A stretch of DNA of 17,543 nt. It comes from Smittium mucronatum (taxonomy: Eukaryota; Kickxellomycota; Harpellomycetes; Harpellales; Legeriomycetaceae). Positions 1 through 9,013 of the stretch are shown one piece after another. The notes under the pieces are model-generated. The model had not been told where the DNA came from and made no database searches. It was given only the letters and a program-made list of their open reading frames with translations. How positions within the stretch are numbered: position 1 is the first letter of the stretch; each line of letters starts with the position of its first letter. The stretch is from positions 1 through 17,543 of the forward strand of contig LSSL01002076.1 in the NCBI GenBank assembly GCA_001953115.1. The letters run 5' to 3'. Both the position numbers and the translations under genes were made by a program.

Positions 1-111
1 ATTAAAAAAAGTGAAAATTTTTCAAAAAAAAAAAAAATTGTCACCCTACTCCCCTCTGCCGCTCTAGCAGCTCCATACCTCGAGGGCATTGGTTCAAGGG
101 GGCTGGTGAAT

Positions 112-135
112 CACTTAAACTCTGGAGCTTAAGTG
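112..135 (-). other. Stem-loop in LINE 3' UTR (copy 1)
   Basis: CACTTAA at 112-118 pairs perfectly with TTAAGTG at 129-135 across a 10-nt loop (ACTCTGGAGC). The same hairpin lies in the 3' UTR of copy 2. 3' UTR stem-loops in some LINE families are recognised by the reverse transcriptase; that role is inferred here, not shown. Confidence 0.45.
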
Positions 136-227
136 TTCGTGGAACGCGAATGCCAATCAGAAATTTGGCTGTTTCCAGCACAAATTTATGATCAGCGGTG
201 TCAGCTTGTAGCTGACTTAAAGTTTGT

Positions 228-405
228 TTAGACTCCCCCCCAAGGAGTTTTCCAACTATCCCCAACCGGGATTCATTGAAATTCGAAAGTTGGTTTTTTA
301 TGTCTGAGCGGATCGGTGCAGGTATGAACCGACCGATCGTCTTATTCCTGTATATATCCCACCGTGAGCAATTTAATAAGATGTACCGGTCCGTAGAAGG
401 GCATC
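228..405 (-). pseudogene. C-terminal remnant of LINE reverse-transcriptase ORF (copy 1)
   Basis: On the minus strand the frame reads RYILLNCSRWDI, then after small indels GDSWKTPWGGV and a TAA stop (228-230). It matches HILLNCSRWDI and GDSWKTPWGSV of copy 2. The knuckle's last Cys (codon at 368-370) is kept, but its His is replaced by Tyr (383-385, CAC to TAC relative to copy 2). An in-frame TGA lies at 273-275 where copy 2 has TCA, and an insertion of about 11 nt precedes it. The pair of N-side cysteines is not recoverable. This is therefore a non-functional gene tail of about 55 codons. Identification rests on homology to copy 2 within the window. Confidence 0.75.
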
Positions 406-857
406 TTTTTTTTCATAAAGATTTTTTTGATTGATAAACACAAATTACATTCGCCTGCACAAAAGATAACGCTCTCTATTGCTAGCTGTGTATCTAGTTT
501 AATGTCAATAATACGAATAATGACAATATAAATTAATTTTTTTGATATTTGAATTAAGAAATCTTATTGGCTGATCCGATTATTTGATTTATAAGAAAGT
601 TTTATTAAACTTTTTTTTAAAAAAATTCATTATGAGTTGAATGTCAATTAAGATATGCTATAAAAACTTGTTTTATATTAAAAAATAAAAAATTTAAAAC
701 TTGGCTAAGCCCAAATTACGAAGAAAAAAAATATTAATTATACTAACAAAAAAGGAAATAGGAAGCTAATTGGATGAATACTAAAAATTATAGCATGGGA
801 AAAATACAACTCTGATAAACAGAGAACAGATATGCATGTATTAAATAAAGGGCCGAA
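406..857. other. AT-rich spacer between LINE copy 1 and transporter gene 1
   Basis: No open frame, RNA gene or repeat family is recognisable. The stretch is rich in homopolymer runs and includes a T8A7 palindrome at 611-625. It forms the 3' flank of the minus-strand transporter gene. I see no canonical AATAAA just after that gene's stop codon on the minus strand. Confidence 0.6.
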
Positions 858-1487
858 TCATTCATGACCATCTTCGGCTATACGCCTGTTTTTAGGTCTC
901 AAGTCTACATTGATAAGGTTGATGAATCCATGGTCTTCGGTAATCATGTAAGTAGCGGCTAGGTAAAAGGCTATGATTGAAGTGATAAACCCGAAAGATC
1001 CTCCGGCCTTAAGAAATTTATCGGTGTCACGCCATGAGCCTATACAGAGCATTAAAAAGGTGAGCCACAAACAGGTAAACATAAAGGCAACGCCAAGATG
1101 CCGCCTATACGAGGCAACCATAACAATAAATATGAATATGGTCCATGCGAGGAAGAAGATTCCCGTAGAATGGCGCTGAGTTGCGTTGTTGTTAGCACCC
1201 CAACCACCAATAACACCAAACCAAGGGATCTGAATGGCACCATAGGCCATCCAAAATGCACCAAAAGAGCAGAAAGATGTGGCATCGAACGGAGTACCAT
1301 CTACGAAATTGATCAGTCCAGCAATAAACTGGGTCATACCGCCATAGAACATACACAAGCCAACAACGACACCGTTGGGAGAATTATATGGTATCCCAAT
1401 ACCCGCTGTGTGCATACTAAGAACCATGGTGGTTACGGCAAAGGCACAAAGTCCCAAAGGCTTTGGGTTGGCTAATTTGATCCCCAT
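858..1487 (-). CDS. Acetate/short-chain acid transporter, AceTr (GPR1/FUN34/YaaH) family, paralogue 1
   Basis: The gene encodes 209 aa and is intronless. The family signature NPxPLGL is at residues 7-13, FYGG at 47-50, and six hydrophobic helices lie near 11-31, 38-60, 69-94, 107-127, 131-152 and 161-182. Family members are plasma-membrane carriers of acetate and related monocarboxylates, some also linked to ammonium export; the substrate here is inferred. Helix 2 to 4 wording is fungal-like. Against yeast Ady2/Ato1 from memory, the FLY constriction triad maps to F16, L140 and F75, so the Tyr is Phe (SFG instead of SYG). The usual Glu of AGxWE is N60, and NTFG has become TPFD. The ATG is the only sensible start: an in-frame TAA lies at 1515-1517. 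At 209 aa it lacks the roughly 60-80-residue fungal N-terminal extension and resembles SatP in size. Coding G+C is far above that of the flanks. Its paralogue is at 16404-17018. Confidence 0.93.
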   Translation of the reverse strand: MGIKLANPKPLGLCAFAVTTMVLSMHTAGIGIPYNSPNGVVVGLCMFYGGMTQFIAGLINFVDGTPFDATSFCSFGAFWMAYGAIQIPWFGVIGGWGANNNATQRHSTGIFFLAWTIFIFIVMVASYRRHLGVAFMFTCLWLTFLMLCIGSWRDTDKFLKAGGSFGFITSIIAFYLAATYMITEDHGFINLINVDLRPKNRRIAEDGHE

Positions 1488-1554
1488 TTGTATATCGAAG
1501 AAATCGCTTAAATTTTAAGAGAATCCTAAAAATAATAAATAACAATTTTCTGAC

Positions 1555-1564
1555 GGGAAAATTT
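1555..1564 (-). promoter_or_regulatory. AAATTTTCCC motif upstream of transporter gene 1
   Basis: On the minus strand the sequence reads AAATTTTCCC, 68-77 nt before the ATG at 1487. It resembles the AAATTTYCCC / CCC-type motifs reported upstream of microsporidian genes. A single occurrence in AT-rich DNA is weak evidence, gene 2 lacks an equivalent, and the distance to the ATG is longer than usual for those motifs. No clear TATA box precedes this gene. Confidence 0.2.
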
Positions 1565-1652
1565 GGATGAAAAAATAACTAAAACAAACTAGTATAACAT
1601 AGAGAACAATTGATGTCTTTATGTAGTTTTTAGAAGGGGTACAGTTTTTCTA

Positions 1653-1689
1653 GTTTTCTGAACAAATTGAAGCTAGGGCTTCAGAAAAC
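1653..1689. repeat. Short inverted repeat (10-bp arms)
   Basis: GTTTTCTGAA (1653-1662) and TTCAGAAAAC (1680-1689) are perfect reverse complements around a 17-nt loop. A competing 5-bp pairing GAAGC/GCTTC lies at the inner edge. It could form a hairpin in RNA from either strand. Its role is unknown. Confidence 0.5.
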
Positions 1690-2714
1690 ACGGTCTTATC
1701 ATGAGTACTAATCTGCGATAGTGATCCCGAAGATCCTGAATTCCAAATTAAGACATATAACCCTATTGTTTGTAAGAAGGCCCTCTCCTTGCGAGGCTAA
1801 TTCACAGGATCTGACTACGCTTTTCTGGAAATATTTTCGAATTCCATCTTTTAACACGTTCTATGAATTTGTATTATTATTTTCACAAAATAATTCCCAC
1901 CCCCCAACCAAATAAGAAAAAAGCTCAATCTATGTTTCCGATTGGAATATTTGAGTTTTTTTTTAAAAAAAGACCCAAACAAAATGACAGCTAATTCCAA
2001 ACCCAGCCGACTCTAGTTCCAATCACTATACTTCTTATTTGTGAGCTATATTGAAGATGATTGGGCTATTAATGAAATCAGCCAAACATTTGAAATATTT
2101 TGAAAGCAAATGCCAATTTTTAACTTTGGAACTGAATGTGCTGAATTTTAAAAATAATCGCTTAGTTTTTTTACTTTTATGTAATATCAGATCTTTCTTA
2201 CAAAATAATGGATCTAGTGAAAAAAAAATGATTACTAATCAAAAAATGTCTAAGTGGCATTCCTTAAAACGGATTAAATAGCTAGTCCCAATTAAAATTT
2301 CAACACCGCAGCTGCAATTGTTTGCTGAATGAGGATAGCGAATCACTAACTTGAAAATAAATATATTTTTTTGATCTTATAATGTGGATATGTATTGATA
2401 CACACCTCTATCTCTGGCCTTTAGAGCCTAAAAATAAGATTTTTTAAGCATAATAATCGAGTAAATAGTATGTTGCTGTATTGCAGATTTATTCAATACC
2501 AGAAACCATTTCAGGGCAGATGGTACAAAAAACACATTCGCTTTTTTGTCAATTTTATTATTTTATGAAAAATAATATGTATATTATTGGATAATACCAT
2601 CAATTTTTTCAATTAAAATTATTGGCTCAATAAAATATGATTATGTCACGAATTTTGGTCCTAAAAGGGTTAAATAAATTGATCAGATTATTTATGTTTT
2701 CCAACTTATTTTAA

Positions 2715-3068
2715 AAGCAAAAATTCATACAAATAGGTGTCCCGCATTACAAAAAATTCAACTCTTCCACATGCCTTAAAGGATTTATACCCATATCTAA
2801 AAAAGAATCATATCACACTCTATCAGCGCTATTGATTGATGCGATTAGGTGTAAGGAAGCATATGTTATATTACATTACTTGAAAAAATTAAGGTTCTTG
2901 GGCATTTTTGTAAAAGTCCCAAATAATTTTGCATTAACAGAAACAATAAGGAGTTTGACTTGAATTTGGTTTAGACCTAATATAAAGCTAAGGTCTTATC
3001 AGTTTGGGATTAATTTTAATAAGACAATCATGATCATCATTAAAATAAGATATAAAGCGATTACCTAA
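2715..3068 (+). pseudogene. Unassigned decayed open frame with one internal stop
   Basis: One plus-strand frame runs 82 codons (2715-2960) without a stop, meets TGA at 2961-2963, then continues 34 more codons to TAA at 3066-3068. Such a length is unlikely by chance in DNA this AT-rich. The conceptual product has normal amino-acid variety, including SALLIDAIRCKEAYVILHY and FLGIFVKVPNNFALTE, unlike the Lys/Asn/Ile/Phe-rich translations of the surroundings. There is no ATG near its beginning, and a TAA at 2712-2714 closes it upstream. I do not recognise the family. It is most likely an eroded piece of a mobile-element or host gene; an exon of a spliced gene is less likely. Confidence 0.4.
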
Positions 3069-4479
3069 ATTTTATTTTAAAGGAATTAACAATAATATAT
3101 ATCATTAGCTGCTTTAACAGCAGAAAAATTGAACACTTAGGAATTGTATTATACCTTTTTTTAAAAAAATAACCTGATCACCTTATTAAACTAGACTAAA
3201 ATCCATAAAAATCAAATTCAATTATAGAAACTACAAAAATCATCTTATCTGGTTGTTACAAATCGAATTTGCTAATAGGAAATCGACATTTGTGAAATGG
3301 AGCAACGGTAAGCAAAAAAATAATTACTAAGGCGGAGTTGAACAGGCGGATTGGCTAATTCAAAACTGTGAAGTGCAAATATGGACATGTTACACTTTGT
3401 TTGGGATTCAGCCAATAATGTATACATGATAGGAATATTAATGCTTATTGGTTATATTATATTAATTTTTGTGTGCTCATTGTAGAGCATTGGTTTATAA
3501 GTCTTGCTAGACAAGTTTCTATAAATCCTGGTCTTTTTTCATTATACATTTATACTAATAAAGATTGATCACTTATAACATATTAGGTTATTTGATAATT
3601 AATTAGTTGTAGTTTGTGGAACGAACTACTCAACAACAGCAAGCACTCTTTTAAAAAATTTGACCAATTTTTACAAATAATAAACGTAAACAAAAACAAA
3701 AACATGAACCTTGGCAGAAGAATATAAGGATAAATAAAACTGGGATACTCTTTTCATGACAAAACTTCTTTTACTATTTAAGACATTAATAAATTTAATT
3801 TAATTTTTAAAAGCCAATGAAATCGTATAAACACATTCGCTCTGATGAACTTTCATAAAATTACCAATAGAAAATATTTTTGTGATTATTATTATCCAAT
3901 AATTTTGTTAAATGTACCTATGGAAGCTTATCAATTAAATAAGTATTAAGGTATAACTCTTTAGAAGTTTGATGACCAAATTATGCCAGTAATGATTTCA
4001 GATTGATTCAACGTTCTGGAATATTTTTTTTAGAAGGATAGTATGGAGCAATCACCAAATAAAGTTCTAAAATCGCCGAAAATCGGAGGAATAATAGACC
4101 CTCGAAGCTATCAAGTTAAATGAGAAGCTAGTAATTAAAGGGATTGTCTCACCTTGGTAAGTGGCTAAATATTAAACAAACCTAATTAATTTCCTGAAGA
4201 CTATTTTTTTAATCTTCATGACTATTTAAGTAAATACAGTTCTGTTACAATCATTTACATGTAAATCGCAAGCTGTTTTTTATGCAATTCCAAGTCGTTT
4301 TTCCTATGACTTTTGGATTTTTTTTTTTTTGTTTTATAAAACCAACGAATTTTAATAAATTTATTAAATAAGTTTTTTGTGGTGAATTTTACATCCATAT
4401 TATTCAAATGAAGGTTGATGTTTCACATATTTGGCCTCTAATATCTTTTTTCTGAAGTAGCTCTGAAAAATGGTTGGGC
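3069..4479. other. AT-rich region, mostly featureless
   Basis: Apart from a very small ORF at 3381-3485 I can support nothing here. A T7A7 palindrome lies at 3156-3169. A plus-strand open stretch of about 43 codons ending near 3728 has no start codon or recognisable motif. No tRNA-like cloverleaf or B-box was found by eye. Confidence 0.5.
3381..3485 (+). CDS. Possible 34-aa single-pass membrane peptide
   Basis: An ATG ORF of 34 codons has a short polar N-terminus (MDMLHFVWDSANNVY) followed by an uninterrupted hydrophobic stretch of about 18 residues (MIGILMLIGYIILIFVCS) and a TAG stop. The frame is closed by TGA at 3369-3371. The layout suits a tail-anchored or single-pass microprotein, but an AT-rich sequence readily yields Ile/Leu/Phe-rich translations, so chance is the default explanation. 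There is no homologue I recognise and no promoter evidence. Confidence 0.12.
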   Translation: MDMLHFVWDSANNVYMIGILMLIGYIILIFVCSL

Positions 4480-4660
4480 ACAATTTGATCTATTTTTATT
4501 TCATCCAATGCTGCTTTCCCAAGTGAAATTTATTCCAATTTAAATTTAGTCCAATTGATTTTTGATTTAATTGAAGGTTCTGCGACAATTGGTTATGCGA
4601 TATTTGATCCAATTCTATTTCACCCAATTTGCATTTCATCCAATTGAAATTTCATCCATA
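4480..4660 (+). repeat. Degenerate 15-17-nt tandem repeat array (unit like CATTTCATCCAATTG)
   Basis: Imperfect units follow each other about every 15-17 nt: TTATTTCATCCAA, GAAATTTATTCCAA, AATTTAGTCCAA, CTATTTCACCCAA, GCATTTCATCCAA, GAAATTTCATCCA. The core is (A/C)ATTTCA(T/C)CCAA. The same unit forms the array at 14921-15065 in the same orientation. A 63-aa open frame inside is a by-product of the repeat. The sequence behaves like a satellite or the internal repeat of a non-autonomous mobile element; the family is not identified. Confidence 0.6.
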
Positions 4661-4807
4661 GACTTTTTATTCAATTCTATAACTTCCAATAGGAAAAAAA
4701 CAAAAACTGCGTTTGAATTTATTATCGTAGAATTTCGATTAAATATAGGTTTTGGGAAATAAATTAGAAATGTTTTAACCAAAAAGCCTAACAATGTTTA
4801 ATTATCA

Positions 4808-4840
4808 ATTTTGGGTCAAACGGAATTGGATTAAATGTCC
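4808..4840 (-). repeat. Inverted-orientation units of the 15-17-nt repeat
   Basis: TTTTGGGTCAAACGGAATTG followed by GATTAAATGTCC is, on the minus strand, two units of the repeat seen in plus orientation at 4480-4660 (GGACATTTAATCCAA, then CCGTTTGACCCAA). Opposed arrays about 150 nt apart could be the arms of a foldback or MITE-like element. A GATGAAGCGGCCACTTTAG segment at about 4903-4921 resembles GGTGAAGCGACATTTGAG at the head of the other array. Confidence 0.45.
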
Positions 4841-5532
4841 TGATACTGCTAAAATTCGCACAATGAAGTTTTCACCAATTAATTTGGTAGAATTCGAGAT
4901 TCTTCGATGAAGCGGCCACTTTAGTTAAGGAAAAAAATAATTAGACCTCATAATTAAAGAATTTCTAATTATAATAAAACTTTTTCGATAAAATAGACAG
5001 ATATAAAAATAAAAACTTAAATTGGCTTATATTTTTGATTTTTTGAAAAAAAAAAATAACGATGTAACCTTAAATAAATGTGTTAGCATTTATTTGCCGA
5101 TAAGATTATTTAAAATTATATACAACAAAACATGCGAAAAAAAAAGTGATTTAAAAATTTAAACCTCGGTATTTCTTGCTTATAAAATCATTAAAATAAG
5201 TCAAAAATTTAAAACCGAATCAAATTTATGTTAAAGAAATAAAATTAGTAAAATTTAAATCGGGTTTTGTTAAAGAAATCAAATGTTAAATTTATATTCA
5301 AACTAAATGCGAAAAAATCAATTTAGGCACTCATTGGAAATTTTTTAATGATATTAAGTAAAAAATTTAAAAAATTCTCTAGTTTCAATCTAATAATATA
5401 TAATTTTGGCTAATTAAAATTTTAAAGATATTAAATAGTTCATAGTTCAGATGAATTTACACCCTATAAATTTGAAGCATTTTTATCCTCATCAGATTGA
5501 CTGATTTTATTAAAACTAAATTTAAATTTTTT

Positions 5533-5568
5533 GATTTGGATTTGGATTTGGATTTGGATTTGGATTTG
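5533..5568 (+). repeat. (GATTTG)6 microsatellite
   Basis: Six perfect tandem copies of GATTTG. The perfect array implies recent slippage in otherwise degenerate DNA. It is not a known telomeric repeat and lies mid-window. Confidence 0.9.
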
Positions 5569-6340
5569 ATAAAGCCAGCATGGTTTTGAAAGATATTTGA
5601 TATCGTCTTATACATAAATTTATTACCAAAATTCTATAAAAAATAAGAATTTTTGATTTTTATTTGAAAAATTATCCTAAAAAATGCTATTATACCCATT
5701 TTTGTGATGCTAAATAAGGACTTCCGTGGTTTAAAGGCTTGTAAATTTTGTAATTTTGAATCTTAAATACTCATTAATTCATTTTTTTTAATATCAATTA
5801 ATAAAAAAAAATTATTAAAACTGATTTTAAATCTTGATATTAATTACTTTTATCACAATTCAATTTAAATTCCAGTACTGGTTTAAATTCCTCGGATTTA
5901 AAAATAATTGTATAAAATTATTTAAATATCCAATATTTTTGCACATAATAATAAAAATCGTCTATTGGTTAAATCTTTCCAATTAATTTCTCACTTATTT
6001 TCTCGAAATATATCTTCAAATCGTAAGCCAAAACCCCATATATTTCAAAATCTCTAATCAGTTTAATCTATGAAATATACATTTTTTTAAAAGAGAGTTA
6101 TAACTTACGAAAATAATGATAAAATCAAATGGTGATTTTTTAATTTTTTCACAAAAATATTATGTATAATAAAATTTAGATTTTTAGATTTTTAAAATCT
6201 TTATTTTGCTAGAATACGTGGGAAATTGCGTTTTTTTGTGAAATTTTAATTTAATATGTGCAATTTTAATTTATTTTTTTCATTAAAATTAACCAATGTA
6301 TACCTAAATTTATTTCTCTTTAATCAATTTGGCACTTTGA

Positions 6341-6424
6341 TTAATTTTATGTTTTTATTAATAAAATTTGATTAAAGTCGATTTAATTTTATGTTTTTAT
6401 TAATAAAATTTGATTAAAGTCGAT
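6341..6424 (+). repeat. Exact 42-bp tandem duplication
   Basis: Two identical 42-nt units (6341-6382 and 6383-6424), each starting TTAATTTTATG and ending AAAGTCGAT, are followed by the first few bases of a third. Each unit holds a short inverted repeat (AATTTTAT / ATAAAATT) around a T-rich loop. Exact identity indicates a recent event. Confidence 0.85.
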
Positions 6425-6454
6425 TTAATTTAATTTCTTTCAATTAAATTAAAT
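6423..6454. repeat. Inverted repeat, 13-bp perfect arms
   Basis: ATTTAATTTAATT (6423-6435) and AATTAAATTAAAT (6442-6454) are perfect complements around a 6-nt loop (TCTTTC). With one bulged T, the pairing extends outward through the flanking CG. It abuts the 42-bp duplication, so hairpin-induced slippage may have produced both. Confidence 0.65.
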
Positions 6455-8857
6455 TCGATTAAAATTTGTTTTTGTGACTTTAAAATAACGAGTTTAACGC
6501 TGATTTTTTTTATTGGATGTCATATCATTCATTGGATATTAATTACAATCTAAATGAATTTATGTTATCCGACTTTTATTAGAAGAATTTTCTTACAGAA
6601 ATCCTTTAGGAAATCTATTTGGGATTAACTAAAAATCAAAAAAGAAATTTATTTAAATTTTTTATTTGAAATTAAATCGCTTTCAGGCTCGAAAAAATCG
6701 CATTAATTTAGTAAATAAATATTTAAAATAATATTATGTATCTTAATTTTATATGGAAAAAAAATCAGAAGTATTATTAGGCCAAAAAAAATTATTTGAA
6801 GATTTTATTTTTTTTTTTGGGAATATTTCCATTATATAATTCGAGAAATATAGATAAAATTATTTATATTTTTCTTTAATTCTTAAAAATAAAGAAATAA
6901 AATAAGATTACACTTAAATATTGGGCTTTATTCAATTTAAACCAACAGTTTTTTACTAAAGCTTAATTATATGGTTAAATTCCTGAAAATAAATTTGATT
7001 CTTAACCTAATAAATGTTTCTATGTCATTTCACCAAGATCGATTTAGTCAAAAGATATTTTACCCGATTAATCTGAAAAAAAAAAATAATAATCACAAAT
7101 GAATTTCAGCCAACTGAAAATAAAAAATTATCTTTTTACAATAAAAGAAGAAACCCCTTTTGTTATAATTTTTCTATGATTCAATTCAAAAAATTAAACA
7201 CATTTTTTAAACCATTGATTTTATTTTTTTTGATTTGTAAAACTTAATTATCTGAAAATTTTCCAAAAGGACTTTTTTTAGACTCGTTATTATAATAAGA
7301 ATTTTTCTGATGTTTAATTTTATCATTTAATAATTTTTAGGAGTATATTGTGGTTTTATATCGCGAAATTGGTTCATCAAACATCAGAATAGTATTTTTT
7401 TGTGATTTTAGATATAAAAAAATCAGAATTTTTTGGTTAAAACTATTTAAAACCCACATACTCTCCTTTTTTTTAATGAAAATTTTTATTTTTACCTGTA
7501 TTTTCACTTAAAAAATCAAATCAACATCTGTTACATTTTTGAAATATGAAATTTTGTTTTTTAATATTTACCAAAAGGGAGGATAATAATTCAATTTGAG
7601 ACGAAATAATTAAATTATGACATAATTCTGCCAATAAATCTTCAAAAATATTTATAAATAATTGATAGGCTCATCTCAAAAAAATTTTTTTGTGACCAAA
7701 ATTTATTGGTGATTAGTTAATTTAGCGAGATATATTTATAAAATTTCATTTGGAAAAATTTCATGACACCCTGCTTAATAAATTATATTCCCCCTTTACC
7801 TAAATGTTCCTTCAAAAACAGTATATATAATTTTATTGGTACTTTTTTTTTGTTTTTATTACAAGTTGCTTTTTTTTGTGGTATTTCATGATTTCGATAA
7901 AAATAATTTTGAAAATTTAGAAAATATAAGGTCAAAATATTTATAAAAGAACTAAATACCCTTTATCTTTCATAAATATGAAAATGGAATACACGATCTC
8001 AATAGTTTTATTAAAATAAATCGCAGTTATAATCTTATTTATATACATACATAAGAGTGACTATTCATTATAATTTATTATTTATGTAAAATAGAGCCTA
8101 TATGTTAGGTTATTGTTTTTATAATTTTTTTATATAGCATATATCTAATTATTATTATTATTTAATTCTATTCTTTAATTTAATATCCCTAAATTAAATT
8201 AATCAAATAAACATTGAGTTAATAATAAAATATAATACCCTTTTTTTAAATAAAAATATTCTAGAACTTTTTTAATCAATTATTAAGTATTCATAATTAT
8301 TCCCAATTCTCCTCAGAGATCCTATTTATCATTTAAAAAAATATATTAAATGATACGACGCAAGCTTATAAGTTTTTCAAAATCATTTGTGCCAAAATAA
8401 AAAGTTTTTAATTTGATTGGGTTTCTAAGATCACAAAATATTAAGATTTTTTCTTGAATTTGGAATATTTATGGTCTTAGTTCATATATATTTATGTTAT
8501 TTATTAAACTTTATTCTGTTTTCAATATTCCAACACTTTCGATTTTAAAATATATTAAAACTCAAAAAAAAACCTTCCAAATTGACACCTATATTCGGTG
8601 GTAACGAGAATGAGCAATTATTTTCTAATAAAACCTCTTATTATTCTCAATCATATTCATTACGATTTATTCGAAGAGTTTTTTAAAAGATCCCTGGCTC
8701 TAATATTTCATGTCCAAGATCTTCCAAAGCGTTTTTTAAGTTGGTAGCAACACAAATTCAAAACTTACTAATTAAAAGATAATTTCACAAAAACGAATGT
8801 AAAATCGTTAATGAAAGTGGAAAAATTTTAAAATTTAAAAGTGGAGCCATAAAACCT

Positions 8858-8911
8858 GTATAATCTGAATTATTATTTATTCAGCTTTCTATTTTTATTT
8901 TCAGATTATAC
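8858..8911. repeat. Inverted repeat, 12-bp perfect arms, 30-nt loop
   Basis: GTATAATCTGAA (8858-8869) and TTCAGATTATAC (8900-8911) are perfect reverse complements. The arms contain C and G, so they are less likely to match by chance than the all-AT palindromes nearby. It lies about 100 bp before the hAT relic and could be a remnant of terminal inverted repeats or an insertion-generated foldback. No target-site duplication is visible. Confidence 0.55.
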
Positions 8912-9013
8912 GTCAAGCAATACAAATAATTCCTAATTATTTAATCTAATTAATTCTATGTCTTGTTATAATATCTTAATACAAGAACCTAAAATTAATT
9001 GTATAAGGAATAA

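Larger units (their letters stand above)
12..405 (-). mobile_element. 3' fragment of a non-LTR (LINE-like) retrotransposon, copy 1
   Basis: This segment aligns almost end to end with 15182-15567 in the same orientation. Both share a GAAAATTTTTC-like block, a CACCC block, CCGCTCTAGCAGCTCCATAC, CCTCGAGGGC, and the coding tail described separately. Read on the minus strand it holds the last codons of the element's reverse-transcriptase ORF (228 to about 405) and then a 3' UTR running down to about position 12. Similarity to copy 2 stops abruptly near 405, as expected of a 5'-truncated LINE insertion. It is clearly richer in G+C than the DNA beside it, so it is either younger or constrained. An intact element would copy itself by target-primed reverse transcription; this fragment is dead. 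The window edge may hide the true 3' end. Confidence 0.8.
1488..2714. other. AT-rich upstream region with no assignable gene
   Basis: This is the 5' flank of transporter gene 1 and beyond. It contains a perfect inverted repeat at 1653-1689 and a T9A7 palindrome at 1956-1971. Two open stretches lack an ATG at their ends: 1721-1915 (starts at GTG) and 2051-2281 (starts at TTG). A short plus-strand frame at about 2041-2097 reads YIEDDWAINEI and then hits a stop. I recognise none of these. They may be eroded transposon fragments, but none is supported well enough to call as a gene. Confidence 0.5.
4841..9013. other. Long AT-rich desert with scattered short repeats
   Basis: More than 4 kb without a supportable gene. 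The itemised features are a (GATTTG)6 microsatellite, an exact 42-bp duplication and two inverted repeats. A plus-strand frame at 8549-8782 is open for 45 codons, meets TAA at 8684-8686, then stays open for 31 more. It is in phase with the hAT relic at 9014 and might be part of that element, but I recognise no motif in it. Elsewhere the sequence is homopolymer-rich, with stops in every frame. Confidence 0.5.

Noticed and set aside
41..265. Minus-strand 74-aa ORF in LINE copy 1
   Set aside because: It runs through the 3' UTR in a different frame from the genuine C-terminal codons, which end at 228-230.
973..1475. Plus-strand ORFs of 68 and 125 aa and a second minus-strand ORF overlapping transporter gene 1
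   Set aside because: They are shadow frames made open by the higher G+C of the real minus-strand gene and carry no family motifs.
3481..3535. Possible tRNA-like segment
   Set aside because: No consistent acceptor, D, anticodon and T arms could be folded by eye, and no B-box consensus is present.
2528..3841. Shared AACACATTCGCT word at about 2531 and 3830
   Set aside because: The match is only about 12-13 nt with no flanking similarity, so chance is adequate.
4571..4762. 63-aa plus-strand ORF
   Set aside because: It starts at a non-ATG codon and is mostly a translation of the degenerate tandem repeat.
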